From positions 1-46,995 of the forward strand of contig CALVAT010000007.1 of the NCBI GenBank assembly GCA_944325565.1: 46,995 nucleotides of DNA, given 5' to 3'. Below, in pieces: positions 8,472-16,554 of this stretch (the stretch's first letter is position 1; every line of letters begins with the position of its first letter). The DNA comes from Candidatus Gastranaerophilales bacterium. Lineage in GTDB: Bacteria; Cyanobacteriota; Vampirovibrionia; Gastranaerophilales; Gastranaerophilaceae. Position numbers and translations under genes: made by a program. The notes under the pieces are model-generated. The model searched no databases and was not told where the DNA came from. It was given only the letters and a program-made list of their open reading frames with translations.

Positions 8472-8502
8472 TTGACATCAACTGAATACTTACGGGTATA
8501 AT
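8472..8502 (+). promoter_or_regulatory. Predicted consensus promoter of the UvrD-like helicase
   Basis: TTGACA (8472-8477) and TATAAT (8497-8502), both perfect consensus hexamers, with a 19-base spacer that is longer than ideal. The expected start of transcription, seven bases downstream, is the A of the ATG at 8509, which suggests a leaderless mRNA. No Shine-Dalgarno sequence is visible. Confidence 0.65.
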
Positions 8503-8508
8503 ATTTGT

Positions 8509-10506
8509 ATGGACAATTTAACAACTGAAAATACAACCAAAGTTGCCGTAAAAAAATACGTTTTAAAAAAACAAAACACACAATCGCAATTTAAAATAAA
8601 CTACGAAAAAGAACTGAATCCAGCCCAGCTTGAGGCCGTTAAAAGCAAAGAGGGCTCCATCCTTGTTATTGCGGGGGCGGGCTCTGGCAAGACAAAAACG
8701 TTAACATATCGTGTGGCAAGGTTAATAGAAAGCGGTGTTAAACCCGACAATATTCTGCTTTTGACTTTTACAAAAAAAGCAGCGGATGAAATGCTCAACC
8801 GTGCGGTTATGATTCTTGATTCACGCTGTGAACAGGTCGCAGGCGGAACGTTCCATTCTTTTGCAAATTATATTTTAAGAAAATACTCAAATTGCCTTGA
8901 ACTGCAGAACAATTTTACTATCATCGACCGTGCAGATGCCGAGGATGTTGTCAACCATATCCGAAGCAAAGTCATTGATAAACAGGAAAAACGCTTTCCA
9001 CGCAAAAACACTATCTTGGACATCTATTCAAAAGCAATAAACAAAAATATGTCTGCAGAAACGGTTATCGAATCCGAGTACAACCAGTTTACTCACTGTG
9101 TTGAAAAAATCAATGAAATTTCAAAGGAATACATTGCATACAAAAGACAAAACAGCCTCTTAGATTACGATGATTTGCTTTTGTATCTAAAAACACTTTT
9201 GACCTCTAACGATGAAGTAAGAAAAAAACTCTCCAATCAGTATAAATACATAATGATAGACGAATATCAGGATACAAATGCACTGCAGGCTGAAATTATC
9301 AGGCTTCTGGCGTCTGAACATAATAATGTGATGGCAGTAGGCGATGATTCACAGAGTATTTATTCTTTTAGAGGAGCAAATTTTAGAAACATTCTGGACT
9401 TTCCTGCAATTTTTCCCGATACAAAAATTATTAAACTAGAACAAAATTACAGAAGCTCACAAAATATTCTTGCCTTGACAAATGAAATAATAAAAAAAGC
9501 CAAAGAAAAATACACAAAACACCTGTTTTCGGAAATTGTTTTCCCTGAAAAGCCTGCAATAATCTGCACAAACGATATGCAAACCGAGGCGGAATTTGTT
9601 GCCCAAAGAGTGCTTGAGCTGCAGGAAGAGGACATCTCGCTAAACGATATGGCGGTGCTATGCCGCAGCGCAAGAATGACTTACAATCTTGAAATTGAAC
9701 TAGCAAAACGAGCTATTCCTTATAAAAAATTCGGCGGCTTAAAGTTTATTGAAACCGCACATATAAAAGACGTAATAGCCCACCTGCGTTTTATTTTGAA
9801 CCCTAATGACATTATAAGCCTCAACAGAATACTTTTGCTTTTAGACGGAGTGGGAAACCAGACCGCAATGCGTCTTTTGCCGATGCTGGCTAAACCGGAT
9901 GTGCAAACTGACAAACTTATGCTTCCGGCAAAAAGTTCCGACAGTATAAAAAAACTGTTTAACACCGTGGAAACTCAGCGTAAATTAATGTTAAAACCCG
10001 CTTCTATTGTGGAAAATGTTCTTGCTTACTACGAGCCTATTTTAATGGATAAATATGATGATTATCAAAAACGTTTGAAGGATTTGGAGCATTTTCTTTA
10101 TTTGTCCGAGCAGTATAAAAATCTTGAAGATTTTTTGAGCGACCTTGCTCTTGAACCGCCGGATTCTTCTGTTTCAGAGGTCGAAGACGGAGCAGTAAAA
10201 GACGAATATCTGACACTTTCAACAATTCACAGCGCCAAGGGGCTTGAATGGAAAGCAGTGTTTATCATCGGAGCGGTTGACGGTCGTTTTCCGTCCGTGT
10301 ATTCGTTTAACTCCGAAGAAGAACTTGACGAAGAATTGCGACTTATGTATGTTGCCGCAACAAGGGCAAAAAGCTGGCTTTATATAACCTATCCCATTGA
10401 TATGTTTGATTACTCAACAGGTATGGTTTTGTCCAAGCCGTCAAGATTTTTGGACGGTATAGGAGAGGATATTCTCGAGCGCTGGTCTTTGGAGCTTGAA
10501 GAATAG
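8509..10506 (+). CDS. UvrD/PcrA/Rep-type superfamily 1 DNA helicase
   Basis: 665 residues. The Q-motif region (Leu-Asn-Pro-Ala-Gln near residue 36), Walker A Ala-Gly-Ala-Gly-Ser-Gly-Lys-Thr near residue 56, Walker B Ile-Asp-Glu-Tyr-Gln-Asp near residue 250, motif III Gly-Asp-Asp-Ser-Gln-Ser-Ile-Tyr and the C-terminal Thr-Ile-His-Ser-Ala-Lys-Gly-Leu-Glu-Trp are all in order. The enzyme uses ATP to unwind DNA 3' to 5' in repair and replication restart. It is slightly shorter than typical UvrD/PcrA (about 720 residues) because the C-terminal tail is short. The N-terminus has a Lys/Thr-rich extension of about 30 residues before the Q motif. The pepA promoter lies within its final codons. Confidence 0.92.
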   Translation: MDNLTTENTTKVAVKKYVLKKQNTQSQFKINYEKELNPAQLEAVKSKEGSILVIAGAGSGKTKTLTYRVARLIESGVKPDNILLLTFTKKAADEMLNRAVMILDSRCEQVAGGTFHSFANYILRKYSNCLELQNNFTIIDRADAEDVVNHIRSKVIDKQEKRFPRKNTILDIYSKAINKNMSAETVIESEYNQFTHCVEKINEISKEYIAYKRQNSLLDYDDLLLYLKTLLTSNDEVRKKLSNQYKYIMIDEYQDTNALQAEIIRLLASEHNNVMAVGDDSQSIYSFRGANFRNILDFPAIFPDTKIIKLEQNYRSSQNILALTNEIIKKAKEKYTKHLFSEIVFPEKPAIICTNDMQTEAEFVAQRVLELQEEDISLNDMAVLCRSARMTYNLEIELAKRAIPYKKFGGLKFIETAHIKDVIAHLRFILNPNDIISLNRILLLLDGVGNQTAMRLLPMLAKPDVQTDKLMLPAKSSDSIKKLFNTVETQRKLMLKPASIVENVLAYYEPILMDKYDDYQKRLKDLEHFLYLSEQYKNLEDFLSDLALEPPDSSVSEVEDGAVKDEYLTLSTIHSAKGLEWKAVFIIGAVDGRFPSVYSFNSEEELDEELRLMYVAATRAKSWLYITYPIDMFDYSTGMVLSKPSRFLDGIGEDILERWSLELEE

Positions 10507-10524
10507 TTACGATAGGCGTATAAT
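10496..10524 (+). promoter_or_regulatory. Predicted promoter of pepA
   Basis: TTGAAG (10496-10501), 17-base spacer, TATAAT (10519-10524). The -35 hexamer lies inside the last codons of the helicase gene. Transcription would begin near 10531, giving a short leader that contains the AAAAGGAG ribosome binding site about 8 bases before the ATG at 10557. Confidence 0.6.
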
Positions 10525-10556
10525 TGACCCAAAGATAGTTAATAAAAGGAGTTTAT

Positions 10557-12059
10557 ATGGCTGATAAGATAGAATTAAACGTAGAAAAAGGCCTTCTGGA
10601 AGAAGCACCTGCTAATGTCCTTGTATTAAATCTTTATGAAGGTGTAAAAATACCCTCGGGAGCAACAGGCTCTATTGATATAGCATTAAACGGATTGATA
10701 ACAAAATTTGTTATCGGACAGGAAGGTTTTGACGGCAAATTCGGCTCTATGTATACACTGCAAACCTACGGAAAAATAGGGGCGGAAAAAATTCTTCTTG
10801 TCGGAATGGGCAAAGCAAAAGACTTTACACCGAACAGATTAAGAGAATTATCAGCTAAAGTCATAAGAAAATGTAAAAAAATGACAAACGCAAAACGTGT
10901 AATCTCTGTTCTGCACGGAGCAGGTATCGGCGGATACGACCCCGAACTCAGCGCAAGAATGATTACGGAAGGAACACTGCTGGGGTCTTACACATTTGAC
11001 AAATACAAAACAGACAAAAAAACACAAAAGGTTAACGAGTTTGTTATCGTTGATATGGACGAAGAAAATTGCAAAAAGGCAAAAGCAGGTATGAAAAAAG
11101 GTAAAATCATTGCTTCTGCTGTTAACTTTACAAGAGATTTGTCTAACGAGCAGCCTGCATATGCAACTCCGTCAAAACTTGCGGAAATTGCTCAAAAATT
11201 AAAAGATGTGGAAGTCAAAGTTTATGACAGAGATGAAATTGCAAAAATGGGAATGGGTGCGTTCCTTGGCGTAGCAAGGGGAAGCAGCCAGCCGCCTAAA
11301 TTTATACATATCAAATACAACGGCAGCAACCAGAAATTAATCCAGAGAAAAATCGCAATAATCGGTAAAGGCATCTGTTTTGATTCGGGCGGGCTTGATA
11401 TAAAACCGCCGTCCTCAATGCTTAATATGAAAGACGACATGTCAGGTGCAGCGGCAATACTTGGTGTAATGAGTGTTATGAAAGACCTTAAACCCTCTTG
11501 CGAAGTCCACGGTATTATTGCAGCATGTGAAAATATGCCGGGAGCCTCAGCCTACAAACCCGGCGATATATTAACGGCAATGAACGGCAAAACTATTGAA
11601 GTCGACAACACTGATGCAGAAGGCCGATTGACATTAGCGGATGCACTTTGTTACGCTTGCAACCTCGATGTTGACGAAGTTGTTGACCTTGCAACATTAA
11701 CAGGTGCCTGTGTTGTTGCGTTAGGAAGCGTTGCTTCAGGTATTATGGGCAACCACCAGCCGACCATCGACAAATTAATCAAATGTGCAAACGCTGGCGG
11801 TGAAAAAATGTGGCAGATGCCGATGTTTGAAGATTACAAAGACTCTTTAAAAAGCGACATTGCCGATATGAAAAATACAGGCTCAAGAATGGGCGGCACG
11901 CAGATTGCAGGACTTTTCTTACAAAACTTTGTAAAAAAAGTCCACTGGGCACATATTGATATTGCGGGTACAGCATATATCGAAAAACCTCAGAATGAAT
12001 TTTGCAAAGGTGCAACAGGCGCTGGTGTAAGGACTTTAATAAACTATATTATGTCCTAA
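10557..12059 (+). CDS. pepA: Leucyl aminopeptidase, M17 family
   Basis: 500 residues, full length for M17 cytosol aminopeptidases. The family signature Asn-Thr-Asp-Ala-Glu-Gly-Arg-Leu is present near residue 350, with the Lys and Asp metal ligands of Gly-Lys-Gly-Ile-Cys-Phe-Asp-Ser-Gly-Gly upstream and Lys-Asp-Asp-Met-Ser-Gly-Ala between. The enzyme forms hexamers with two metal ions per subunit and removes N-terminal residues from peptides. It has its own promoter, a strong ribosome binding site and a rho-independent terminator just after the stop, so it appears monocistronic. Confidence 0.95.
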   Translation: MADKIELNVEKGLLEEAPANVLVLNLYEGVKIPSGATGSIDIALNGLITKFVIGQEGFDGKFGSMYTLQTYGKIGAEKILLVGMGKAKDFTPNRLRELSAKVIRKCKKMTNAKRVISVLHGAGIGGYDPELSARMITEGTLLGSYTFDKYKTDKKTQKVNEFVIVDMDEENCKKAKAGMKKGKIIASAVNFTRDLSNEQPAYATPSKLAEIAQKLKDVEVKVYDRDEIAKMGMGAFLGVARGSSQPPKFIHIKYNGSNQKLIQRKIAIIGKGICFDSGGLDIKPPSSMLNMKDDMSGAAAILGVMSVMKDLKPSCEVHGIIAACENMPGASAYKPGDILTAMNGKTIEVDNTDAEGRLTLADALCYACNLDVDEVVDLATLTGACVVALGSVASGIMGNHQPTIDKLIKCANAGGEKMWQMPMFEDYKDSLKSDIADMKNTGSRMGGTQIAGLFLQNFVKKVHWAHIDIAGTAYIEKPQNEFCKGATGAGVRTLINYIMS

Positions 12060-12078
12060 AATTACATTTAATAAACGC

Positions 12079-12110
12079 AAAAGGCTCTTTTAAAAAGAGC
12101 CTTTATTTTG
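12079..12110 (+). terminator. Rho-independent terminator of pepA
   Basis: AAAGGCTC (12080-12087) pairs with GAGCCTTT (12097-12104), extendable through the A/T loop, and is followed by ATTTT. It starts about 20 bases after the pepA stop codon. Confidence 0.85.
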
Positions 12111-12126
12111 CCTAAAAAACATAAAC

Positions 12127-12147
12127 TTACAAAATTAAGTTTTGTAA
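12127..12147. other. Small AT-rich hairpin in the 12.1-12.27 kb intergenic region
   Basis: TTACAAAA (12127-12134) and TTTTGTAA (12140-12147) form a perfect 8-base stem around a 5-base loop. The gap 12111-12273 otherwise shows no gene and no clear promoter that I can defend, and the small membrane protein that follows lacks a good ribosome binding site. Confidence 0.4.
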
Positions 12148-12273
12148 ACTGTTATTCTTCAAAAAGTCAATTTCAACCTGTGAGAATACTTATATAGCAT
12201 GTGAAATGGAAGGAAAGTGAATTTATACACATCCATTCATTAAATAAGTGTTAACAAGTGTGAGATTACTATT

Positions 12274-12834
12274 ATGCAGCCAATTCATTACGGAGCCCCA
12301 ATTTATCCAAACTGTTTTGACCTTTTGACGACCCATGGAGTAGTAGCCGACGACGTTGTAGGATATATTACAGACCAGCCATCACCATATTTACAAAATT
12401 ATGTTGCACAAAGAGGATGGCCGCCATCGGTTCCAGGTCAAATATTGCCGGACACACTGCCTGCTGCACAAGCAGCACCAAAATTGCCGCGCAATGATGT
12501 TTATCAAACAGTTACAACAGAACAACAACACATACCAAACAGCGTGCCAAATCAAGACCAGATAAATGATTTTGTTAAACAACCGCATCACGAAAACTGG
12601 AAAAAAATCGCTACCGGCTTACTTATTGGCGGGCTTACAGCTTTTGGCCTTTACAAAATCGGAGCAGGTATTAAAGCGCTTAAAGGAACAACTGCCAACA
12701 GCGGTTCACACTGGTATCAACGCCTCGGCAATAGCTTGAAATCAGCTGCAACAACAGCAGGCAATACATTAAAAAAAGCCTTTAGCTCATTAGGAAACTT
12801 CTTTAAAAATCTCTGGGCAAAAATTAAACCTTAA
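12274..12834 (+). CDS. Small single-span membrane protein of unknown function
   Basis: 186 residues, family not recognised. Residues 1-100 are soluble, rich in Pro, Gln and Asn, with two early aromatic/Pro clusters. Residues 111-131 form a Gly-rich hydrophobic segment long enough to span a membrane. The tail (about 140-186) has alternating Lys and hydrophobic residues, consistent with amphipathic helices, and ends in a basic tip. No signal peptide precedes the long N-terminal region. Its stop codon overlaps that of the convergent malic enzyme gene (TTAA). The layout recalls the 143-residue protein encoded at 38670-39101 (Gly-rich span plus charged tail), but I see no clear sequence similarity. 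Confidence 0.65.
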   Translation: MQPIHYGAPIYPNCFDLLTTHGVVADDVVGYITDQPSPYLQNYVAQRGWPPSVPGQILPDTLPAAQAAPKLPRNDVYQTVTTEQQHIPNSVPNQDQINDFVKQPHHENWKKIATGLLIGGLTAFGLYKIGAGIKALKGTTANSGSHWYQRLGNSLKSAATTAGNTLKKAFSSLGNFFKNLWAKIKP

Positions 12835-14360
12835 TTATGCGCATTATTGCCGAATTTGTTAACAATAGCCTGAGCCATTTGAATAGGGAGCAGCCTGTTT
12901 AACCCGTCAGGTACTATAAAATCAACAGACAATTCTTCTTCATCAACCATTGAAGCAGTCATAATAGCGCATTCCAGCTTTATATCGTCTGATACTTTTT
13001 TTATGTGACCGTCCAAAAGCCCTTTAAACAATCCAGGAAACACCAGCAAATTGTTAATCTGGTTAGGATAATCGCTTCTGCCAGTTGCTACGATATAAGC
13101 CCCTGCGGCTTTTGCATCATCAGGTAAAATTTCAGGCTCTGGATTAGCAAGCGCAAAGATAATCGGACGGTATTCCATCTTTTCAACCATTTCTCTGGTT
13201 AACAATCCGCCTTTTGAAACACCAATAAATATATCCGCGTTTTTAATTATATCGTTGAGAGAGCCGCGCTCATCATTAGGATTTGTCAATTGAGCAAGCT
13301 CTTCCAGATATTTATCGTTTGTTTCTCTGCCTTTGTAGACAACTCCATTAATATCATAAAGTATAATATTTTTTGCTCCGGCGTGTAGAAGAAGCTTCGC
13401 AATAGCACTTCCAGCTGCGCCGGCACCTGTTATAACTGTTTTTGTATCTTCAAGTTTCTTACCAGCAAGAGCAAGCGCATTTAAAATACCGGCAAGAACA
13501 ATAATCGCAGTACAGTGCTGGTCATCGTGAAGCACCGGAATTTTAAGAGTATCCGACAATGTATTTTCTATATCAAAACAATCTGGAGCAGCTACATCCT
13601 CTAGATGTATTGCGCTAAATGAATTCTCAAATAGCTGTATAATTTTTATAAAATCCTGTTTATCCTGCGTTTTTATACAAAAAGACAATGAATCAACATC
13701 GGACATTTCTGAATGCAATGCAGCTTTACCTTCCATTACAGGAATTGCCGCCAGTGCGCCAATATTACCAAAACCAAGAACTGCTGTTCCGTCCGAAACT
13801 ACTGCAACAGGTTTCGGTCGTTTTTGTTCTGTAAGTTCAATTTCAATAACCCCTCCTGCAAGTTCATGCAACTGGAGTGAACGTTCTTTTACATCTCCAT
13901 TTAATTTTGAAATATCAAGCATAAAAACATTGCGGGCTATAGCACCAAAAAAGTCCTTTAAATCTGAAACAGGCGCTTTTAATACAGGTATATCCACCCT
14001 AAACTCAATGTCACTAACAAAATCAGATATTAAAGACAAATCTATTGCACAAAAATTTATGTATATATTCTCTACTGCAAGTTTTAAATCAGCCTTAAGA
14101 ATACCTTGTTTTACAACAAGAGGATATGCATCAATAAGCAAAACACTTTTCAAAAATATTGAACGTTTAAGCGCCTCTTCATAATCAAAAGCTATAACAG
14201 CAACAGAATTTATTTTATTGGTATAAATGCTTGCAGCTTCTGGATTTTTAGCAATCTGCAAACACGATGCACCAACGCCGGGTGTATAAACAAGAGATAA
14301 TGCATCATGGTCATTTATAGGAATTTTGGGTACTGTCTTAAAACCGTTATATTGAGGCAT
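12831..14360 (-). CDS. Malic enzyme (NAD(P)-dependent) with a large insertion
   Basis: 509 residues. Malic enzyme decarboxylates malate to pyruvate, reducing NAD(P). Visible motifs are Tyr-Thr-Pro-Gly-Val at residue 25 (catalytic Tyr), Val-Ser-Asp-Gly-Thr-Ala-Val-Leu-Gly at 188, Met-Glu-Gly-Lys at 209-212 (catalytic Lys), Leu-Glu-Asp at 252-254 and His-Asp-Asp-Gln-His at 278-282 (metal ligands), then the Gly-Ala-Gly-Ala-Ala-Gly nucleotide loop. In ordinary bacterial enzymes the first two motifs are about 30 residues apart; here they are about 160 apart, so some 130 residues are inserted. His-Asp-Asp-Gln-His is followed by Cys where Gly is usual. Last gene of der-plsY-malic enzyme. Confidence 0.88.
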   Translation of the reverse strand: MPQYNGFKTVPKIPINDHDALSLVYTPGVGASCLQIAKNPEAASIYTNKINSVAVIAFDYEEALKRSIFLKSVLLIDAYPLVVKQGILKADLKLAVENIYINFCAIDLSLISDFVSDIEFRVDIPVLKAPVSDLKDFFGAIARNVFMLDISKLNGDVKERSLQLHELAGGVIEIELTEQKRPKPVAVVSDGTAVLGFGNIGALAAIPVMEGKAALHSEMSDVDSLSFCIKTQDKQDFIKIIQLFENSFSAIHLEDVAAPDCFDIENTLSDTLKIPVLHDDQHCTAIIVLAGILNALALAGKKLEDTKTVITGAGAAGSAIAKLLLHAGAKNIILYDINGVVYKGRETNDKYLEELAQLTNPNDERGSLNDIIKNADIFIGVSKGGLLTREMVEKMEYRPIIFALANPEPEILPDDAKAAGAYIVATGRSDYPNQINNLLVFPGLFKGLLDGHIKKVSDDIKLECAIMTASMVDEEELSVDFIVPDGLNRLLPIQMAQAIVNKFGNNAHN

Positions 14361-14384
14361 AGTGTTCCACCTTTGTTAAATTAC

Positions 14385-14984
14385 TTACTGTCTTACTTTA
14401 TTTTCTTCACCTTTTATCAGCCTTTTTATATTTTCTCTATGCAGCCAGATGATATAAACAGCCCCCACTGCTGCATATGCAATATAGCCTAAAGGCTGTT
14501 TAAACACCCACATAAGAAATGGAGATATGGCTAAAGCTATTATTGACCCCAAAGAAACATATTTTGATATCCAGGTAATTACGCCCCATATTGCAGCAGT
14601 AATTAACCCGACAGGCCAGCATAAAGCAATAATCGTTCCAACACCGGAGGCAACGGATTTTCCACCGGTAAATTTTAAAAATATTGATTTGCTATGTCCT
14701 ACTAATACAGCCACAGCTGCAGCTACAGGAGTTATCCCGTATTTAGCATATGCGTGTAAAAATAATGCTGCCAGCACAACCGGCAAGGCCCCCTTTATTG
14801 CGTCTAAAATCATTACAATAAAAAACCATTTTTTACCGAGCACTCTTTTTACATTCGTTGCGCCAGTAGAACCCGAACCAACTTTTCTTATATCTTCGCC
14901 TGTTTTAGCCTTAACTATCAAATATCCCGTAGGTATAGAACCTATCAAATATCCCATAACAAGTGCCAGCACGATTTGTAACAT
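14385..14984 (-). CDS. plsY: Glycerol-3-phosphate acyltransferase PlsY
   Basis: 199 residues with about five membrane spans, the normal size. PlsY transfers the acyl group of acyl-phosphate to glycerol-3-phosphate, the first committed step of phospholipid synthesis at the inner membrane. The three conserved loops are visible: Gly-Ser-Ile-Pro-Thr-Gly near residue 15, Gly-Ser-Gly-Ser-Thr-Gly-Ala-Thr-Asn near residue 37 and Gly-His-Ser-Lys-Ser plus Lys-Phe-Thr-Gly-Gly-Lys around residues 97-111. It lies between der and the malic enzyme on the same strand, 24 bases from the latter. der-plsY is a well-known pair in many bacteria. Confidence 0.95.
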   Translation of the reverse strand: MLQIVLALVMGYLIGSIPTGYLIVKAKTGEDIRKVGSGSTGATNVKRVLGKKWFFIVMILDAIKGALPVVLAALFLHAYAKYGITPVAAAVAVLVGHSKSIFLKFTGGKSVASGVGTIIALCWPVGLITAAIWGVITWISKYVSLGSIIALAISPFLMWVFKQPLGYIAYAAVGAVYIIWLHRENIKRLIKGEENKVRQ

Positions 14985-15071
14985 AGTTTCTCCCCGTAAT
15001 TTTAAATTTCATTAATAATTTTATCAGAAAACCCCAATTTTTTGAAATCGAGTAAAATAACTATAAAATGT

Positions 15072-16406
15072 TTAATTGTTCTTTTCCTTACGTTCTCTAA
15101 AGGACATACGCACAGGCGACCCAAAGAAACCAAAGGCCTCTCTCATTTTATTTTCAAGATATCTTTTATAGCTGTCTTGAACCAAGTCCTCATCATTAAC
15201 AAACAAAATAAAAGTAGGAGGCGCTGTGCGAACCTGAGTTGCATAATAAACTCTAAGTTTTTTGCCTTTTTTTGTAGTAGGCGGATTCATAGCCATAGCC
15301 TCTAAAAGAACTTTATTTAAAATGCTTGTAGAAATACGTTTCGTACATTGAGAATATACTTCTTTTGCCTGTTTATAAATACTTACAAGACGCTGCTTTG
15401 TTTTGGCACTTATAAATATCTTAGGTGCAAAATCCAAAAAAGGCGCATCATGCATAAGTTTTTGAGTGTATTTGGCAGTAGGATCCGATTTGTCCTTGTC
15501 TTCGACCAAATCCCATTTGTTCACAGCAATAACAAGTCCTTTGCCTGCTTCAATAACAATCTGAGAAATCTTTTTGTCCTGATCAGTAAGCCCGTCAACA
15601 GCGTCTATAACCAATACAGCTATGTCACAGTCTTTTATCGCTCTTATTGCTCTATCTACCGCAAATTTTTCAATTCCCCAGTCAACTCTTGCCTTTTTTC
15701 TTATACCTGCTGTATCAACAAGTATAAATTCTTCACCCTCATATTTCACTTTAGAGTCAATACTGTCACGAGTTGTGCCGGATATATCACTAACGATAAC
15801 ACGTTCTTCCCCTAAAAGAGCATTAACTATAGAGGATTTTCCAGCATTTGGTTTCCCGACAATTGCCAGTTTTATTATATCCGTATCGGTTTCATTTTCA
15901 TCAATAACAAAATCTTCGGTTATTGATTCTAAAAGATCACCAACACCGCCTGAACCATGCAATGCAGATATTGGATGAGGCTCACCAAGCGCAAGAGCAT
16001 AAAAATCAGCAATGTTGTTAAAGTGTTCAGGTGCATCTATTTTATTTACGGCAAGATATACAGGCTTTTTACTTCTTCTCAAAACATTTGCAATATCATA
16101 ATCAATAGGATTTATACCGTCTTTCCCATCAACAAGAAATATTATCTTGTCTGCTTCATCACAGGCAACTTTCGCCTGAGTAAAAATGTTAAGCATAATT
16201 TCATCCTCATCACCAGGAATTATGCCACCTGTATCAATCAGTGTAAACTGTTTATTCTGCCATTCAACGTCAAAATAAATCCTATCTCGTGTAACACCCG
16301 GCTGGTCATCAACAATAGACTGACGGGAGCCAACAATTCTATTAACAAATGTAGATTTTCCGACATTTGGTCTTCCAACAACGGCGACAATGGGTTTATT
16401 ACTCAT
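15072..16406 (-). CDS. der: Ribosome biogenesis GTPase Der (EngA)
   Basis: 444 residues, full length. Two tandem GTPase domains with P-loops Gly-Arg-Pro-Asn-Val-Gly-Lys-Ser near residue 10 and Gly-Lys-Pro-Asn-Ala-Gly-Lys-Ser near residue 187, each with its Asp-Thr-x-Gly switch II and Asn-Lys-x-Asp motif, followed by a C-terminal KH-like domain. Der helps assemble the 50S ribosomal subunit. The ATG is preceded by AAGGATG. Upstream, TTGAAG and TAAAAT on the minus strand form a plausible promoter. It is divergent from the ICMT-like gene. Long open frames on the opposite strand are shadows of the biased codon use. Confidence 0.97.
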   Translation of the reverse strand: MSNKPIVAVVGRPNVGKSTFVNRIVGSRQSIVDDQPGVTRDRIYFDVEWQNKQFTLIDTGGIIPGDEDEIMLNIFTQAKVACDEADKIIFLVDGKDGINPIDYDIANVLRRSKKPVYLAVNKIDAPEHFNNIADFYALALGEPHPISALHGSGGVGDLLESITEDFVIDENETDTDIIKLAIVGKPNAGKSSIVNALLGEERVIVSDISGTTRDSIDSKVKYEGEEFILVDTAGIRKKARVDWGIEKFAVDRAIRAIKDCDIAVLVIDAVDGLTDQDKKISQIVIEAGKGLVIAVNKWDLVEDKDKSDPTAKYTQKLMHDAPFLDFAPKIFISAKTKQRLVSIYKQAKEVYSQCTKRISTSILNKVLLEAMAMNPPTTKKGKKLRVYYATQVRTAPPTFILFVNDEDLVQDSYKRYLENKMREAFGFFGSPVRMSFRERKEKNN

Positions 16407-16432
16407 AATTACATCCTTTAGTTATCGTAAAA

Positions 16433-16460
16433 ATTTTAATACAAATATACTCAACTTCAA
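16433..16460 (-). promoter_or_regulatory. Predicted promoter of der
   Basis: On the minus strand TTGAAG (16460-16455), a 16-base spacer and TAAAAT (16438-16433) are followed by a leader of about 20 bases containing the AAGGATG ribosome binding site. It is divergent from the ICMT-like gene's promoter and shares the intergenic region with it. Confidence 0.5.
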
Positions 16461-16480
16461 AATATATATTAGATAAATTA

Positions 16481-16525
16481 TTGACAATAAATTGTTAGTG
16501 TGTTAATTGTTATCATGATAACAAT
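16481..16525 (+). promoter_or_regulatory. Promoter with overlapping 20-base operator palindrome
   Basis: TTGACA at 16481-16486 is a perfect -35 hexamer. From 16506 to 16525 runs a perfect 20-base palindrome whose half-site is ATTGTTATCA. It covers the expected -10 and start region (the -10 hexamer itself is poorly matched), which is the usual position of an operator for a dimeric repressor of the MarR, TetR or similar type. No regulator gene is adjacent. Confidence 0.6.
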
Positions 16526-16554
16526 CATAAGAACAGATGTTAAGGGAGAGATTT

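Noticed and set aside
15348-16421. Several plus-strand open frames inside der
   Set aside because: They are antisense to a full-length conserved GTPase and have no ribosome binding sites or recognisable domains.
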